From Gammaproteobacteria bacterium (GTDB lineage Bacteria; Pseudomonadota; Gammaproteobacteria; Burkholderiales; Burkholderiaceae_B): DNA of 64,000 nt. This document shows positions 1 to 8,984 of this stretch, piece by piece. The notes under the pieces are model-generated. The model saw nothing but the letters and a program-made list of their open reading frames with translations. It did not search any database and was not told the origin of the DNA. The position numbers were made by a program, and so were the translations under genes. Position 1 is the stretch's first letter. Each line of letters starts with the position of its first letter. Location of the stretch: contig JAURJT010000013.1 of NCBI GenBank assembly GCA_030832095.1, positions 1 to 64,000 of the forward strand, in the 5' to 3' direction.

Positions 1-1
1 G

Positions 2-169
2 AACGCGGCGCTGAACAAGACCTTGGCCGATCCCCAATTGCAAGAGCAATTTACGCGCGCAGCCAGTCGGGCACGGCCAGGGCCTGCCGCTGTTTTTACG
101 ACTCTGATGCAAACCGAAGATAAGACTGCAACAGCGTTGGCAGCGTCAGGAAAACTCAAGCCCGACTAA
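2..169 (+). CDS. Bug/TctC-type periplasmic receptor, C-terminal fragment
   Basis: The frame is open from the window edge and ends in TAA at 167-169, giving the last 55 residues of a protein. The tail (a 'NAALNKTLADPQ' helix and a final 'LAASGKLKPD') is the usual C-terminus of Bug (TctC) solute receptors, as in the complete Bug proteins elsewhere in this window. These receptors bind carboxylates in the periplasm. The N-terminal two thirds lie outside the window, so substrate and signal peptide cannot be judged. A 6-bp hairpin (159-176) has the stop codon in its loop. Confidence 0.6.
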   Translation, partial: NAALNKTLADPQLQEQFTRAASRARPGPAAVFTTLMQTEDKTATALAASGKLKPD

Positions 170-176
170 ACGGGCT
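159..176 (+). other. Small hairpin with the stop codon in its loop
   Basis: AGCCCG at 159-164 pairs perfectly with CGGGCT at 171-176; the 6-nt loop holds most of the TAA stop of the partial Bug gene. There is no T tract after it, so it is at best a weak or Rho-assisted terminator. Confidence 0.35.
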
Positions 177-255
177 GAGCCGGCACTGTTCGCTGGCTGA
201 TTGTTGCAGAGGCCTAGCGTCTGAACAAGTCAGCCATCAGTCTGACCAACTCAGT

Positions 256-1242
256 CTAGTATCCAAGTTGTCGGTTGACTTTGTTGTCAAGCTGCCCAGT
301 TGTGGTGAGCTTGGCAAAATTGGCAAACCAACAATCTAATACTCGTTGTACGTAATCGGGCGCATCACACGAGATGTGTGGCGTGACGATAAGATTGGGT
401 GTTGTCCAAAGGGGGGAGCCCGGCTCAAGTGGCTCTTTATCAAAGACATCCAAGATTGCGCCATCAAGCCGTTTACTTTCAAGATGCTTGATCACAGCGG
501 CGTAATCCACAATCGGTGAGCGGCCAATATTGATCAAGCCCGCGCCTTTGGGTAATGATGCAATTCTGGAGTCAGTGATTAAGCCTCTAGTGTCTGCGGT
601 AAGCGGCGCGGCAACAATGAGGTAGTCGGTGCGAGGTAAGACAGAGTCGAGTTGGCTCACACTGATGGTTTCATCCGCAAGCGGTTGCGCTGTGCCCGAA
701 CGAGTCACTGCAATGACTTTCATGCCAAGCCGTTTTGCACCCAATCCTGCAGCGCGGCCAACATCCCCAAACCCAATGACTGTTGCGGTTCTGCCGCGAA
801 TATTGAACTCATGAATCATGTCCCAAATCTGTTTGGTTTGATTCGCCAGAATTTGAGGCATTTTGTTATGCAACATCAACAAAGCCATGCTGATGAAGTC
901 TTCAGTCTTATCACCGTGGATGCCACTGCTGTTTGTGACCGTGATTTGTTCGGGCAACCAGTCTAGCGGTAGCAGGTGATCGACGCCCGCGCCAGTCGTG
1001 TGAATCCACTTTAGCTTTTTTGCGGCAATGATTTTTGGACGATCGATTGGGCCTGCAAGCAGCGCATCTGCGTCTTGCAGTGCTTTTTCTAAAATATCGC
1101 CATCCCAACCGACCGAGACGTCGACTTGCTTGGCAAGCTCTGGATGGCGTGCCGCTGCTTGCGTCCATTGCTCGTGCGTCAGATGAAAGAGCTCATTGCG
1201 AAGGCGACCGTTTTCTAGGTGAAGTCTGAAGCGTGTTGACAT
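256..1242 (-). CDS. D-2-hydroxyacid dehydrogenase (NAD(P)-dependent)
   Basis: A 328-residue protein of the D-isomer-specific 2-hydroxyacid dehydrogenase family, which reduces 2-oxoacids such as glyoxylate or hydroxypyruvate, or runs the reverse reaction, in the cytosol. The Rossmann motif GFGDVG is at residues 157-162. The catalytic Arg (R241 in NIGR), Glu (E270 in FDKEPL) and His (H289 in TPHIS) are all present and correctly spaced. Arg181 follows the second Rossmann strand where NAD-specific enzymes have Asp, which suggests NADPH use. Length is normal for the GhrA-like branch. It stands alone, diverging from the LysE gene. The substrate cannot be told from sequence. Confidence 0.88.
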   Translation of the reverse strand: MSTRFRLHLENGRLRNELFHLTHEQWTQAAARHPELAKQVDVSVGWDGDILEKALQDADALLAGPIDRPKIIAAKKLKWIHTTGAGVDHLLPLDWLPEQITVTNSSGIHGDKTEDFISMALLMLHNKMPQILANQTKQIWDMIHEFNIRGRTATVIGFGDVGRAAGLGAKRLGMKVIAVTRSGTAQPLADETISVSQLDSVLPRTDYLIVAAPLTADTRGLITDSRIASLPKGAGLINIGRSPIVDYAAVIKHLESKRLDGAILDVFDKEPLEPGSPLWTTPNLIVTPHISCDAPDYVQRVLDCWFANFAKLTTTGQLDNKVNRQLGY

Positions 1243-1391
1243 AGGTGTGTGTAAAAAACGTTATGGTTGCAAGATGAAGTGAAAGCCGTCGTGTAACCGG
1301 CCAAATGATTGCGTTAGCGTAACTCGAAATCTCTTCGGGTGTCGCGTTGTATAGTGAATGCCTGTACTAAATCAAACAATCAAGGTCAAGC

Positions 1392-2006
1392 ATGTTAGGG
1401 GTAACGGATTACGGGGCATTTGTTGTCGCCTTCACGATATTTTTGTTGATCCCTGGGCCCGGCAACCTCGTGTTGATTACGTCAACGAGCAAGGGGGGCT
1501 TGCGCGCCGGACTCGCTGCAACAACGGGGATTGTGCTGGGCGACCAGATCTTGGCTTGGCTGGCCGTTGCAGGGGTCGCTGCAGTCTTAACGACCTACCC
1601 AGCGGCCTTTGCCGCTGTGCAGTGGGTGGGTGCGGTTTATCTTGCGTGGCTAGGCCTGAAAATGTTGCTAGCCAAGCCGGGTGCGGCACCGATTTTGAAT
1701 ATCAAGCCCTACCATTACTTGCGCCAGGCATTTTTCATCACGCTCTTAAATCCAAAATCGATTGTTTTTTATATGGCTTTTTTCCCGCTTTTCATTGACC
1801 CGGTGCGGCAACAAGGTTTATTGACATTTGGTTTTTTGGCTCTCACGATTGCAGCCCTTGCGTTTATCTATGGCGTGGTTGCTACGGTGATGACGCACTT
1901 TTTTGCCGAGCGTATACGCAGTCATCCTAAGGCTGGGTTTTTACTTGAAAAGCTGGCGGGGCTGTGCCTGATTGGATTTGGGGTACGCTTGGTCTTGACG
2001 CAATAA
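1392..2006 (+). CDS. LysE family amino-acid exporter
   Basis: A 204-residue, strongly hydrophobic protein with about six membrane segments. It carries the LysE/RhtB signature near the N-terminus (PGPGNLVL at about 21-28, followed by a conserved KGGLRAG turn and a GD pair). Members export amino acids or related metabolites across the inner membrane. The AAGGT upstream of the ATG at 1392 is a reasonable ribosome-binding site. The LeuB-like gene begins 23 bp after its stop, so the two are probably cotranscribed; export of a branched-chain-related compound is possible but unproven. Confidence 0.88.
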   Translation: MLGVTDYGAFVVAFTIFLLIPGPGNLVLITSTSKGGLRAGLAATTGIVLGDQILAWLAVAGVAAVLTTYPAAFAAVQWVGAVYLAWLGLKMLLAKPGAAPILNIKPYHYLRQAFFITLLNPKSIVFYMAFFPLFIDPVRQQGLLTFGFLALTIAALAFIYGVVATVMTHFFAERIRSHPKAGFLLEKLAGLCLIGFGVRLVLTQ

Positions 2007-2029
2007 ACACAAAAGCACAGAGACAAATC

Positions 2030-3100
2030 ATGAAAATAGCAGTCTTGCCCGGCGATGGCGTAGGTCACGAGATCATCCCCGAGGCAGTGAAGGTCTTGCA
2101 AGCGGTTGCGAAGGGGCGTTTTGCACTTGAGCTTGAGTACGGTCACATCGGGATGTCAGGCGTTCAGACGTCGGGTAAGCCTCTACCCGACGAGACTGAT
2201 GCGCTCGCTAAGCGTGCCGATGCGATTTTGTTTGGTGCGATCGGCGGACCAGAATATGAACAGTGGATTCGAACGAATAAAGTGCGGTCGGGTTTGCTGC
2301 AGTTGCGCTCAAATTTAGCTTTGAATGCAAATTTACGCCCCATTAAGTTGTTTCCGGAGTTGGCGAATGTTTCGACATTGAAGCCTCAAGTGATTGAGGG
2401 TTTAGATCTTTTGATTTTGCGCGAATTGTCGAGTGATATCTATTTTGGTGAGCCGCGAGGCCCTGTGCAAAATGCCTCGGGTGAGCGCGAGTCGATCAAC
2501 ACCATGCGCTATACCGAATCACAGATTCGTGCGATCGGGCACGTTGCTTTTAAAACAGCTCGGCAGCGTAAAAGTAAAGTCTGCTCGGTCGATAAAGCAA
2601 ACGTGCTTGAAACCATGCAGCTTTGGCGCGACGTCATGACCGAAGTCGGCGCAGAGTACCCGGATGTCGAGTTAACCCATCTATATGTCGATGTTGCGGC
2701 GATGATGTTGATGCGTGCGCCCACCCGTTTTGATGTGATTGTCACGGGCAACATGTTTGGCGATATTCTGTCGGATGAGGCTGCGATGCTCGTGGGCTCA
2801 CTCGGGATGTTGCCCTCGGCGTCTCTGGCGCCTGACGGTAAGGGCTTGTATGAGCCGATCCATGGGTCTGCGCCAGATATCGCAGGCAAAGATATTGTGA
2901 ACCCTTGTGCCATGATTTTGTCTGTGGCGATGATGCTGCGCCATAGCTTTAATCGCGAACAAGACGCGCAGCGCATTGAACACGCCGTGCGGACAGTGGT
3001 TGGGCGTGGTTTGCGTACGGCTGACATCATGGATACGGATAGCCGCTTGGTCGGTACCAAAGAAATGGGTGATGCGATTGCCGCAGCCATCAATGCTTGA
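2030..3100 (+). CDS. LeuB-like beta-decarboxylating dehydrogenase
   Basis: A 356-residue member of the isopropylmalate/isocitrate/tartrate dehydrogenase family, which oxidises a 2-hydroxy diacid and then decarboxylates it. Start at 2030 gives the typical [12 protein letters not shown] beginning; a longer frame from 1964 would run inside the LysE gene. By eye the catalytic residues are Y161, K189, D221, D245 and D249, with substrate arginines R93, R103 and R131. The [10 protein letters not shown] signature is at 241-250 and HGSAPDIAG follows. The position of the glutamate that helps recognise the isopropyl group in true LeuB reads Arg (R86). No leuC or leuD is nearby, so 3-isopropylmalate, D-malate or tartrate are all possible substrates. 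Confidence 0.82.
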   Translation: MKIAVLPGDGVGHEIIPEAVKVLQAVAKGRFALELEYGHIGMSGVQTSGKPLPDETDALAKRADAILFGAIGGPEYEQWIRTNKVRSGLLQLRSNLALNANLRPIKLFPELANVSTLKPQVIEGLDLLILRELSSDIYFGEPRGPVQNASGERESINTMRYTESQIRAIGHVAFKTARQRKSKVCSVDKANVLETMQLWRDVMTEVGAEYPDVELTHLYVDVAAMMLMRAPTRFDVIVTGNMFGDILSDEAAMLVGSLGMLPSASLAPDGKGLYEPIHGSAPDIAGKDIVNPCAMILSVAMMLRHSFNREQDAQRIEHAVRTVVGRGLRTADIMDTDSRLVGTKEMGDAIAAAINA

Positions 3101-3182
3101 GCGCAGTAATGTGTAGGGCCTCCAAGCTGTTTCTATATTTCTTTTAGTAATATAGGTGGTGCCAATCAATCGTTGGATAGGC

Positions 3183-3251
3183 TTTTGAGAGTCGCTATGA
3201 TGCGGTACACAGCTGATTCGATGAGCACTTTTTGAGCGATCGCGGTGTCAC
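3183..3251. repeat. Degenerate direct repeat in spacer (about 47 bp apart)
   Basis: TTTTGAG followed by TCGC and a GGT..CA..TGA tail occurs at 3183-3215 and again, more compactly, from 3230 to 3252. The spacer 3101-3281 also holds a 7-bp AT-rich inverted repeat (CTATATT 3133-3139, AATATAG 3149-3155), which could be a weak terminator for the upstream gene. Confidence 0.3.
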
Positions 3252-3281
3252 TGACTAAGATAAAAAATATAGAAGCGATTT

Positions 3282-4283
3282 ATGGATGCGAGAGAAATAC
3301 TACTGTGGTCTGGGCTGATCATTGGCCTGCTGTTTGGGTTGAATGGCCAGTGGTCGGGCTTTTGCTTAAACCGTGCACTGAAAGAGGGCTGGGATTCAGG
3401 CGCGAAGCAAAAAGCACAGTCTTTTGTCTTGGCGCTAGTGGTGTCGATCCTCGGTGCCCAAACACTCTCGGCTTTTGAAATTATCGATTTAAGTACCTCT
3501 ATTTACCGCGGCAACGGCGCTTCGTGGTTGTTTGTGATCGTAGGGGGCTTGATGTTTGGTTACGGCATGATGCTAGCCAACGGCTGTGGCGCGCGTGCGG
3601 TGGTGTTGCTTGGCCAGGGTAATCTCAGATCGTTTGTGGTGTTGTTGTGCTTAGGGATTTCAGCGTACATGACGTTGACAGGATTGTTAGCGCCCTTGCG
3701 TTTGACGCTTGCGCAGGCGACGGCCTTGCCTGCTCATGGCTTGTTTGAGTTTGGCGTAGTCACGCGTTTTGCGTTGATTGGCTTGTTATCAGTCGCTTTG
3801 CTGAGTTTTGTGTTTTGGCGAGGCGCAATTTTTAACCACAAGCGCGACTTGGTGAGCGGGGTGGTGGTGGGGGCGTTGATTACGGCAGGTTGGTGGGTCA
3901 CGGGTTGGTTGGCTGTGGATGAATTTGAACCTGCCCCAAGCGTCTCGCTGACTTTCATTGCGCCGATCGGTGAAACGATTCAATACACCATGATTGCGAC
4001 CGGGGTGCGGCTAGGCTTTGGTGTCACTGTGGTGGTTGGCGTGGTGCTAGGCTCGTTTGTGGCGGCGAGTTTGTCCAAGACTTTCCGCCTGCAGGGGTTC
4101 GCGACACCCGCGGATATGCTTCGGTACATGGCTGGAGGCACGCTGATGGGAATCGGTGGCGCGTTAGCGATGGGCTGTTCGATTGGTCAGGGGCTCACTG
4201 GCTTTTCGACCTTGACCTATACCTCGATGCTAGCGTTTGCCGCGATGATTATCGGGGCGCGACTCGCTCAGCGTAAAGCGTAA
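3282..4283 (+). CDS. YeeE/YedE family permease (thiosulfate/sulfur-compound uptake type)
   Basis: A 333-residue polytopic inner-membrane protein of the YeeE/YedE (TsuA) family, whose characterised members import thiosulfate. Three family-typical cysteines are visible: C28 in GFCLNRAL, C102 in NGCGAR and C299 in MGCSIGQG; in characterised TsuA, membrane cysteines help pass the sulfur compound. Two YeeE half-repeats are fused into one chain. No TusA/SirA-like or rhodanese partner is adjacent, unlike many yeeE loci. The ribosome-binding site is weak. The gene stands alone on the plus strand and converges with the TRAP operon. Confidence 0.85.
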   Translation: MDAREILLWSGLIIGLLFGLNGQWSGFCLNRALKEGWDSGAKQKAQSFVLALVVSILGAQTLSAFEIIDLSTSIYRGNGASWLFVIVGGLMFGYGMMLANGCGARAVVLLGQGNLRSFVVLLCLGISAYMTLTGLLAPLRLTLAQATALPAHGLFEFGVVTRFALIGLLSVALLSFVFWRGAIFNHKRDLVSGVVVGALITAGWWVTGWLAVDEFEPAPSVSLTFIAPIGETIQYTMIATGVRLGFGVTVVVGVVLGSFVAASLSKTFRLQGFATPADMLRYMAGGTLMGIGGALAMGCSIGQGLTGFSTLTYTSMLAFAAMIIGARLAQRKA

Positions 4284-4365
4284 CTTGACCGACTGTTGGC
4301 GTTCGTCATTTCTCTGGTAGTGCGTGTTGAACCCCGCTTCAGCTATTGGTTCCCCGCTGAGACAA

Positions 4366-4413
4366 CCTAAGGCTGTTCATTCTTTTTTATAGGTAGCCTT
4401 AAGCCTTAGGCTA
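4366..4413. terminator. Competing inverted repeats between convergent genes
   Basis: CCTAAGGCT (4366-4374) pairs with AGCCTTAGG (4402-4410), a perfect 9-bp match with a long loop. TAGCCT (4394-4399) can instead pair with AGGCTA (4408-4413). The region lies between the convergent permease and DctM genes, so a two-way terminator is plausible, but no T tract directly follows either stem. Confidence 0.35.
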
Positions 4414-4441
4414 TTCGAGCCTTCTTTGAACTAGCTCAAGA

Positions 4442-5752
4442 CTATCTGGCCATCATCTGCGGCAGCCACAGAGCAATCTGCGGAAACAGCACGATCACCA
4501 ACAGGCCCACAAGCATCACTAAAATGAAAGGGACAGAGCCCGCCATGATATCTGTCATGGTGACTTCTTTAGGAACGATCCCTTTCAGTACAAAGAGGTT
4601 TAAGCCGACCGGTGGAGTGATCATGCCGATTTCTACCGCGATGGTGACGATGATACCTAACCAAACCGGGTCATAGCCCAACTTGCTCAGCACCGGAAAC
4701 GCCAAGGGGAGTGTGATCACCATCATCGAGGCTGGGTCCATCAGGCAGCCCAGAATCAACAGCACAACGATATAAAGTGTCAGCACCATCCAAGGTTCTA
4801 GATTGGCCGCTGTGACGGACTCAATCATGCCATGCGCGATCCCCAGCCGAGACACCACAAACCCAAAGAAGCTGCCGAAAATGATTAGCATCATCAGCAT
4901 GGTGGTCGTCTGGGCGGTCGTGAGCAAAACCTTGCTCAGTCCGCCGTGGCGCATATCTGGGCGACGAATGGTTAAAAGCAGGGCACCTAAGGCACCAAGT
5001 GCTGCTGCCTCTGTAGTGGTGGCTAAGCCGCTATAGATTGAACCCATGACGATTAAAAACAAAAGCAAAACTGGCCAAATACCTGTCAACGAGCTAAAGC
5101 GTTCAGACCAAGTCACGCGGATATTAAGTGGCTTGGCAGTGCCCTCGCGCATACTTTCTACAACAACATAGGTAATCATTAAAGCCGCCAGAAAAAGTCC
5201 TGGCACGATGCCTGCGATAAATAGTGAGCCGATTGAGGTTTCGGTCAAAATACCGTAAATCACCATGACAACGCTTGGCGGAATCAAAATCCCCAGGGTT
5301 CCTCCCGCAGCGACAACACCGACAGCCATGCGTTTCGAGTAACCATGCCGAAGCATTTCGGGAATCGAGGCATAGCCGATTGCAGCAGCGGTGGCTGGAC
5401 TCGAGCCCGAAATGGCGGCAAAAGCTGAGCATGCCACAATCGTGCTGACAGGCAGGGCACCCGGAACCCGGTTAAACCATTTTGTTGCCGCAAGATACGA
5501 CCGCTCGGCAATGTCAGAATGCGAAACGACCCCCGCCATCAAGACAAATAGCGGTGCGACCAAAAACAGATGGCTCGTCGATACGACAAAGCTCATACGA
5601 GCCATCTGAATCAGCATCGCTGGGTTCAGGAACAAAAATACCATAATGGTTGCGGTGATACCCATTGAAAATGCGACCGGTATTCCGATCGTCATAAACA
5701 CAAGCAAAAACGCAAACAAAATCAGAGTTAAACCTAACCAGCCGAATTCCAT
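4442..5752 (-). CDS. dctM: TRAP transporter large permease DctM
   Basis: A 436-residue, roughly 12-segment membrane protein with the DctM pattern: an N-terminal GIPVAFSMG helix, an early SHLFLVAPLFVLMAG segment, and GILIPPSVVMVIYG and MITPPVGLNLFV, the repeated helical-hairpin prolines. It is the Na+-coupled transport subunit of a tripartite ATP-independent periplasmic transporter. It is last in a minus-strand operon after VOC, DctP, SDR and DctQ, and length is normal. DctQ ends 31 bp upstream. The substrate is a carboxylate of unknown identity. Confidence 0.93.
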   Translation of the reverse strand: MEFGWLGLTLILFAFLLVFMTIGIPVAFSMGITATIMVFLFLNPAMLIQMARMSFVVSTSHLFLVAPLFVLMAGVVSHSDIAERSYLAATKWFNRVPGALPVSTIVACSAFAAISGSSPATAAAIGYASIPEMLRHGYSKRMAVGVVAAGGTLGILIPPSVVMVIYGILTETSIGSLFIAGIVPGLFLAALMITYVVVESMREGTAKPLNIRVTWSERFSSLTGIWPVLLLFLIVMGSIYSGLATTTEAAALGALGALLLTIRRPDMRHGGLSKVLLTTAQTTTMLMMLIIFGSFFGFVVSRLGIAHGMIESVTAANLEPWMVLTLYIVVLLILGCLMDPASMMVITLPLAFPVLSKLGYDPVWLGIIVTIAVEIGMITPPVGLNLFVLKGIVPKEVTMTDIMAGSVPFILVMLVGLLVIVLFPQIALWLPQMMAR

Positions 5753-5783
5753 GGCGTATCCTTTATGGTGTACCTATACTGAC

Positions 5784-6314
5784 TTACCAGTTATCTTGAT
5801 GAGGGAGTTCGCGTCCGTCGATGAAGCGCGCTGCAATCACGAGTAACTGAGTAATAAACATCAAGCCCGCACCAAAAGGCATTGACCACTGAACGAGGGC
5901 GACCGGCCAGGCTAATTCAGTTTCATCGATGCGCCCGGTTGAATAACCTTCAAAAAAAACTTTCCAGACCTGATAGAAAAAAAGACTTAAAAAAAGTGTG
6001 GTGAGAATGTCGCCGATTGTCGTGGCGATGCGCGTGGCCTTACCCGGAAGCCATTCTTGTAAGAGATCAATTCGCACGTGAATACCTTCTTGCAGTGCGT
6101 GGCTCGTTGCAAAAAATACAACAAAGCAAAGAAGATAGGCGCAGACTGGATAAGACCAGGTGTCTGGCGTACCCAGCACGTAGCGTGTATAGACTCCGTA
6201 ACAACCAATTAAGGTGATGAGTAATACTAACCAACCCGCTATCGTCGCCAGAAAGTGATTCAGACGAAAGACCCGATCTCTAAATTGCGACCAAAATACT
6301 TGCTGAGTACTCAT
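5784..6314 (-). CDS. dctQ: TRAP transporter small permease DctQ
   Basis: A 176-residue protein with four predicted membrane helices (GWLVLLITLIGCYGVYTRYV near the N-terminus is the first) and the usual DctQ size. It pairs with DctM as the small membrane subunit. Its ATG overlaps the stop of the SDR gene by 4 bp, which shows translational coupling inside the operon. Confidence 0.88.
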   Translation of the reverse strand: MSTQQVFWSQFRDRVFRLNHFLATIAGWLVLLITLIGCYGVYTRYVLGTPDTWSYPVCAYLLCFVVFFATSHALQEGIHVRIDLLQEWLPGKATRIATTIGDILTTLFLSLFFYQVWKVFFEGYSTGRIDETELAWPVALVQWSMPFGAGLMFITQLLVIAARFIDGRELPHQDNW

Positions 6315-7072
6315 AAGCCTCCCGCAACGTCAATGGTGGTGCCGGTGACGTAGTCTGGGGCGTCGAGCAGCGCCCAAATCACGACCTCAGCGATCTCTTT
6401 TGCCTCTGCGGCACGACCAATCGGCGTCACCTGAGCCAGGCGATCTATCCGTTCGGGTGCACCGGCAATGGCGTGTAAGTTGGTCGCTACGCCGCCCGGG
6501 GCAACTCCCGTGACTTGGACCCCTTCCTTCGCGACCTCGCGCGCCAAGCCCAAAGTGAAGGTATTCAAGGCGGCTTTCGATGCAGCATAGTCAACCCAGT
6601 CGTTCGGGCTGCCGGTTCGGCTTGCAATCGAGGACACATTAATAATTCGTCCTCCGCCACCGCCATGCTTGGTCGAGAGGCGTTTGAGTGCTTGCTGGGC
6701 GCAGAGTATGGGGCCAATGACGTTGATGTCAAAAGTTTTACGCAGAGTGTCGATGTCTAACGTGTCGATGCGTCTGCCGGCTTTACCAACAAATCCCGCG
6801 TTGTTGACTAAACCACCTAGTGCACCAAACTTTGCATCGCATTCCTCAAACAGACTCACTACTGAGGATGGCTCTGAAACGTCTGCCTGCACCATGCAAA
6901 ACACCTGGCCTTGCTCCTCGAGTTCACGCGCTAGCAGTTGCGCCTCAGTGATGCGGCTTGTGTAGTTAAAGCAAACCGGTATCTTGCGCGCAGCAAGCAG
7001 TCGGACAATTTCTGCCCCAATGCCTCGGCTCCCACCCGTCACGATGATGGGTCGTTGTTTTGTTTGAGTCAT
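6311..7072 (-). CDS. SDR family oxidoreductase in the TRAP operon
   Basis: A 253-residue classical short-chain dehydrogenase. The nucleotide-binding TGGSRGIG is at about 12-19, NNAG follows, and the Ser-Tyr-Lys triad is intact (VSS, then YAASK). The start at 7072 was chosen because the longer frame from 7117 runs into the end of dctP and adds 15 residues unlike the family. It is cotranscribed with a TRAP transporter, so it probably oxidises or reduces the imported hydroxy/keto acid or a derived thioester. The exact substrate is unknown. Confidence 0.87.
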   Translation of the reverse strand: MTQTKQRPIIVTGGSRGIGAEIVRLLAARKIPVCFNYTSRITEAQLLARELEEQGQVFCMVQADVSEPSSVVSLFEECDAKFGALGGLVNNAGFVGKAGRRIDTLDIDTLRKTFDINVIGPILCAQQALKRLSTKHGGGGGRIINVSSIASRTGSPNDWVDYAASKAALNTFTLGLAREVAKEGVQVTGVAPGGVATNLHAIAGAPERIDRLAQVTPIGRAAEAKEIAEVVIWALLDAPDYVTGTTIDVAGGL

Positions 7073-7097
7073 GTTTGAACGCCTGTTAAGTTTTATC

Positions 7098-8153
7098 TTA
7101 AGGGCATTCAGAAACATCGCCGACTTGTGGTCGAGCTAACACTTGAGGACGATAGCGTTTGATGACTTCAATAATGCGATTACCGTCTGCGCTCGTTTTA
7201 GGAGAAATCTCTTTGTCGAAGACATCCGTCGCGGCGGCAACTAAGCGATCAAATTCTGCTTGTTTAGGTACGCAGAATTTCGCACCGCGTTCCCCAAGAG
7301 TTTTCATCGTTTGCTCGTAACCCTGTGCGTAGGCAATGAGTCCCCAATCCATCGTCTCTTGGCCGACTTTTAGCATGATTGCACGATCTGCTTCAGACAG
7401 GCGCTTCCAGCGGTCGTTGCTGATGTTGATCGTTGCAAACGCGATTGAATGATCAACACGAGTAATGAATTTTGCGGGTTCATACAACTTTAAAGACAAT
7501 ATGCCGCTGTAAATCATGAGCGTGCAGTTCACTGTGCCCAGATCGAGTGCGTTATATAGCTCTGCGGGAGCGAATACGACAGGGCTTCCGCCCCAGCGCT
7601 TGATTGTCTCGGCCTGCCAGCGACCCGCCGTGCGAAGCTTGACGCCTTTCCATTGCTCAGGACCGCTTAAGAAACGATCTCTGCACGTGACTGGGTCGGG
7701 TAACAACGCGGGTGGTGCCGAGACGGCACGCGAGCCTCTTTTTTCGTAGACCTTATCGACAAGAGGCAAGATCTCGCGATTGAAGGCACCAAGGCCTTTA
7801 GGGTCGAGCGGAAAACTGAAGGGAACATCAAACCCAGCCAGATCAATGATTTCACCCGACACATAGGGAGTAAACGATAAGGTTGCGTCAACCACGCCAT
7901 CGCGCATGGCATCGACCATTTTGTTACCCACTAAGCTGCCGGACCAATGAATACGAAACTTAATGCGGCCATCGGTAGCTTTTGTGACGCCTTCTGTCCA
8001 GTGCTTGACCGAAAGCGAAGAGAAATCTGACTCAGGAAATACTGAAGCGAACTCTAGGGTTTGTGCGTTTGCAGGCGCGATACAAGTTAGCGCGAGCAAG
8101 CTCGCACAGGATAGTGCCCAGTTTTTTAGCTGCTTTTTGATTAATGTCTGCAT
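7098..8153 (-). CDS. dctP: TRAP transporter substrate-binding protein DctP
   Basis: About 351 residues with a Sec signal peptide ending ANAQ near residue 31 and the DctP fold. Typical features are the early SVFPESDFSS segment, HWSGSLVG, and a central KGVKLRTAGRWQAETIKRWGG stretch carrying the carboxylate-binding arginine. A GGAGAG site sits just before two adjacent ATG codons; I chose the second (8153) for spacing, but 8156 or 8165 are possible. It captures an organic anion in the periplasm for DctQM. Confidence 0.88.
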   Translation of the reverse strand: MQTLIKKQLKNWALSCASLLALTCIAPANAQTLEFASVFPESDFSSLSVKHWTEGVTKATDGRIKFRIHWSGSLVGNKMVDAMRDGVVDATLSFTPYVSGEIIDLAGFDVPFSFPLDPKGLGAFNREILPLVDKVYEKRGSRAVSAPPALLPDPVTCRDRFLSGPEQWKGVKLRTAGRWQAETIKRWGGSPVVFAPAELYNALDLGTVNCTLMIYSGILSLKLYEPAKFITRVDHSIAFATINISNDRWKRLSEADRAIMLKVGQETMDWGLIAYAQGYEQTMKTLGERGAKFCVPKQAEFDRLVAAATDVFDKEISPKTSADGNRIIEVIKRYRPQVLARPQVGDVSECP

Positions 8154-8193
8154 CATTCTCTCCATTTATCGATACGACTTCAGCGAGTCGTTA

Positions 8194-8799
8194 TTAGGTT
8201 AATTGACTGGTAATAATTTCGATTTTTCTAGACGGGTCTTTGCCATCCCAGTTCACCGAAGCTTGCTGCATTAAAGACAAAAATTTTAATTGAGTGTCGT
8301 TGTACTCGATCAGTTCAAGCATGCCTGGTAGTTCACCCGTTGTGTCAAAGTACGCAAACCGGATACCGCGTGGCGTTAAACCTTCAAACGCCAACACATA
8401 GCCCATTTTCTTGTAGCGGGCGACATCCGCTTCGTACTGAGTGGTCGCCATGCCAAGATGATGAAATCCATAGCCCTTTTTCTTGATGACATCCCAATAC
8501 ACAGAGGGCTTATCGTCAAGCGGCTGAATCACTTCAAAACACATATTGCCCGAAAAGCTTAAGGCCAAGCCCATCCGCATATCGGTCGGTTCGCCGCGGT
8601 AGTAAGCCTCTTTGAGCGTATAACCATTTGAATAAAACCAAGGGCCGATATTAAATTTTTCACTAAATTCAGTAATCGATTTTTGCAAGTCTTCAACGAC
8701 GTAGGCAACCTGCACAATGCCGCCCAAGGGTTGGCCAAAGATATTTTCAATCACGTTTGTCTCCGGTAGCGTCTCGACAGTGATTTTGTCGAACGGCAT
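8194..8799 (-). CDS. VOC (glyoxalase/epimerase-like) family protein
   Basis: A 201-residue protein with the vicinal oxygen chelate fold: a VQVAYVVEDL strand-helix near residue 30, GFHHLGM in the middle and a final GMLELIEY strand. Such enzymes use a divalent metal held by His/Glu. Here the first expected ligand position reads Gln (VQVAY), while the His of FHHLG and the Glu of LELIE are present. It is the first gene of the TRAP operon, so it probably acts on the imported compound or its CoA ester, as methylmalonyl-CoA epimerase-like proteins do. The function is only inferred. Confidence 0.78.
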   Translation of the reverse strand: MPFDKITVETLPETNVIENIFGQPLGGIVQVAYVVEDLQKSITEFSEKFNIGPWFYSNGYTLKEAYYRGEPTDMRMGLALSFSGNMCFEVIQPLDDKPSVYWDVIKKKGYGFHHLGMATTQYEADVARYKKMGYVLAFEGLTPRGIRFAYFDTTGELPGMLELIEYNDTQLKFLSLMQQASVNWDGKDPSRKIEIITSQLT

Positions 8800-8824
8800 T
8801 ATTTTTTAAATTTGATCGCTATCG

Positions 8825-8853
8825 TTTATAGCAGAGCCTGACGCTTTTTGAAA
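8825..8853 (-). promoter_or_regulatory. Candidate promoter of the VOC-TRAP operon
   Basis: Read on the minus strand, TTTCAA (8848-8853) and TATAAA (8825-8830) are separated by exactly 17 bp and lie about 25 bp upstream of the VOC start codon. The -10 match is good, the -35 match poor. The GCTAT/ATAGC inverted repeat around the -10 (8818-8832) could be an operator. The rest of the 8800-8984 divergent spacer shows nothing recognisable apart from the GGAG site before 8985. Confidence 0.35.
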
Positions 8854-8984
8854 CGCCCTCGACTGTGTGAAGCCGACGACGTTGACATTACAGAACTCAC
8901 GGCCTAAGCTGCAAGAACAATGAGACCAGCGCTAGGTGATACTTTATGTGGCGCTGCAACAATAATAAATATCGGAGACCCTCC

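Noticed and set aside
2509..3093. 194-codon open frame on the minus strand opposite the LeuB-like gene
   Set aside because: It is fully antisense to a well-conserved gene; the residues show no recognisable family, and it arises from codon bias of the plus-strand gene.
4331..4360. 20-bp direct repeat (CCCCGCT twice) in the spacer before dctM
   Set aside because: Only about 10 of 20 positions match, within chance for this composition, so it was not counted among the spacer duplications.
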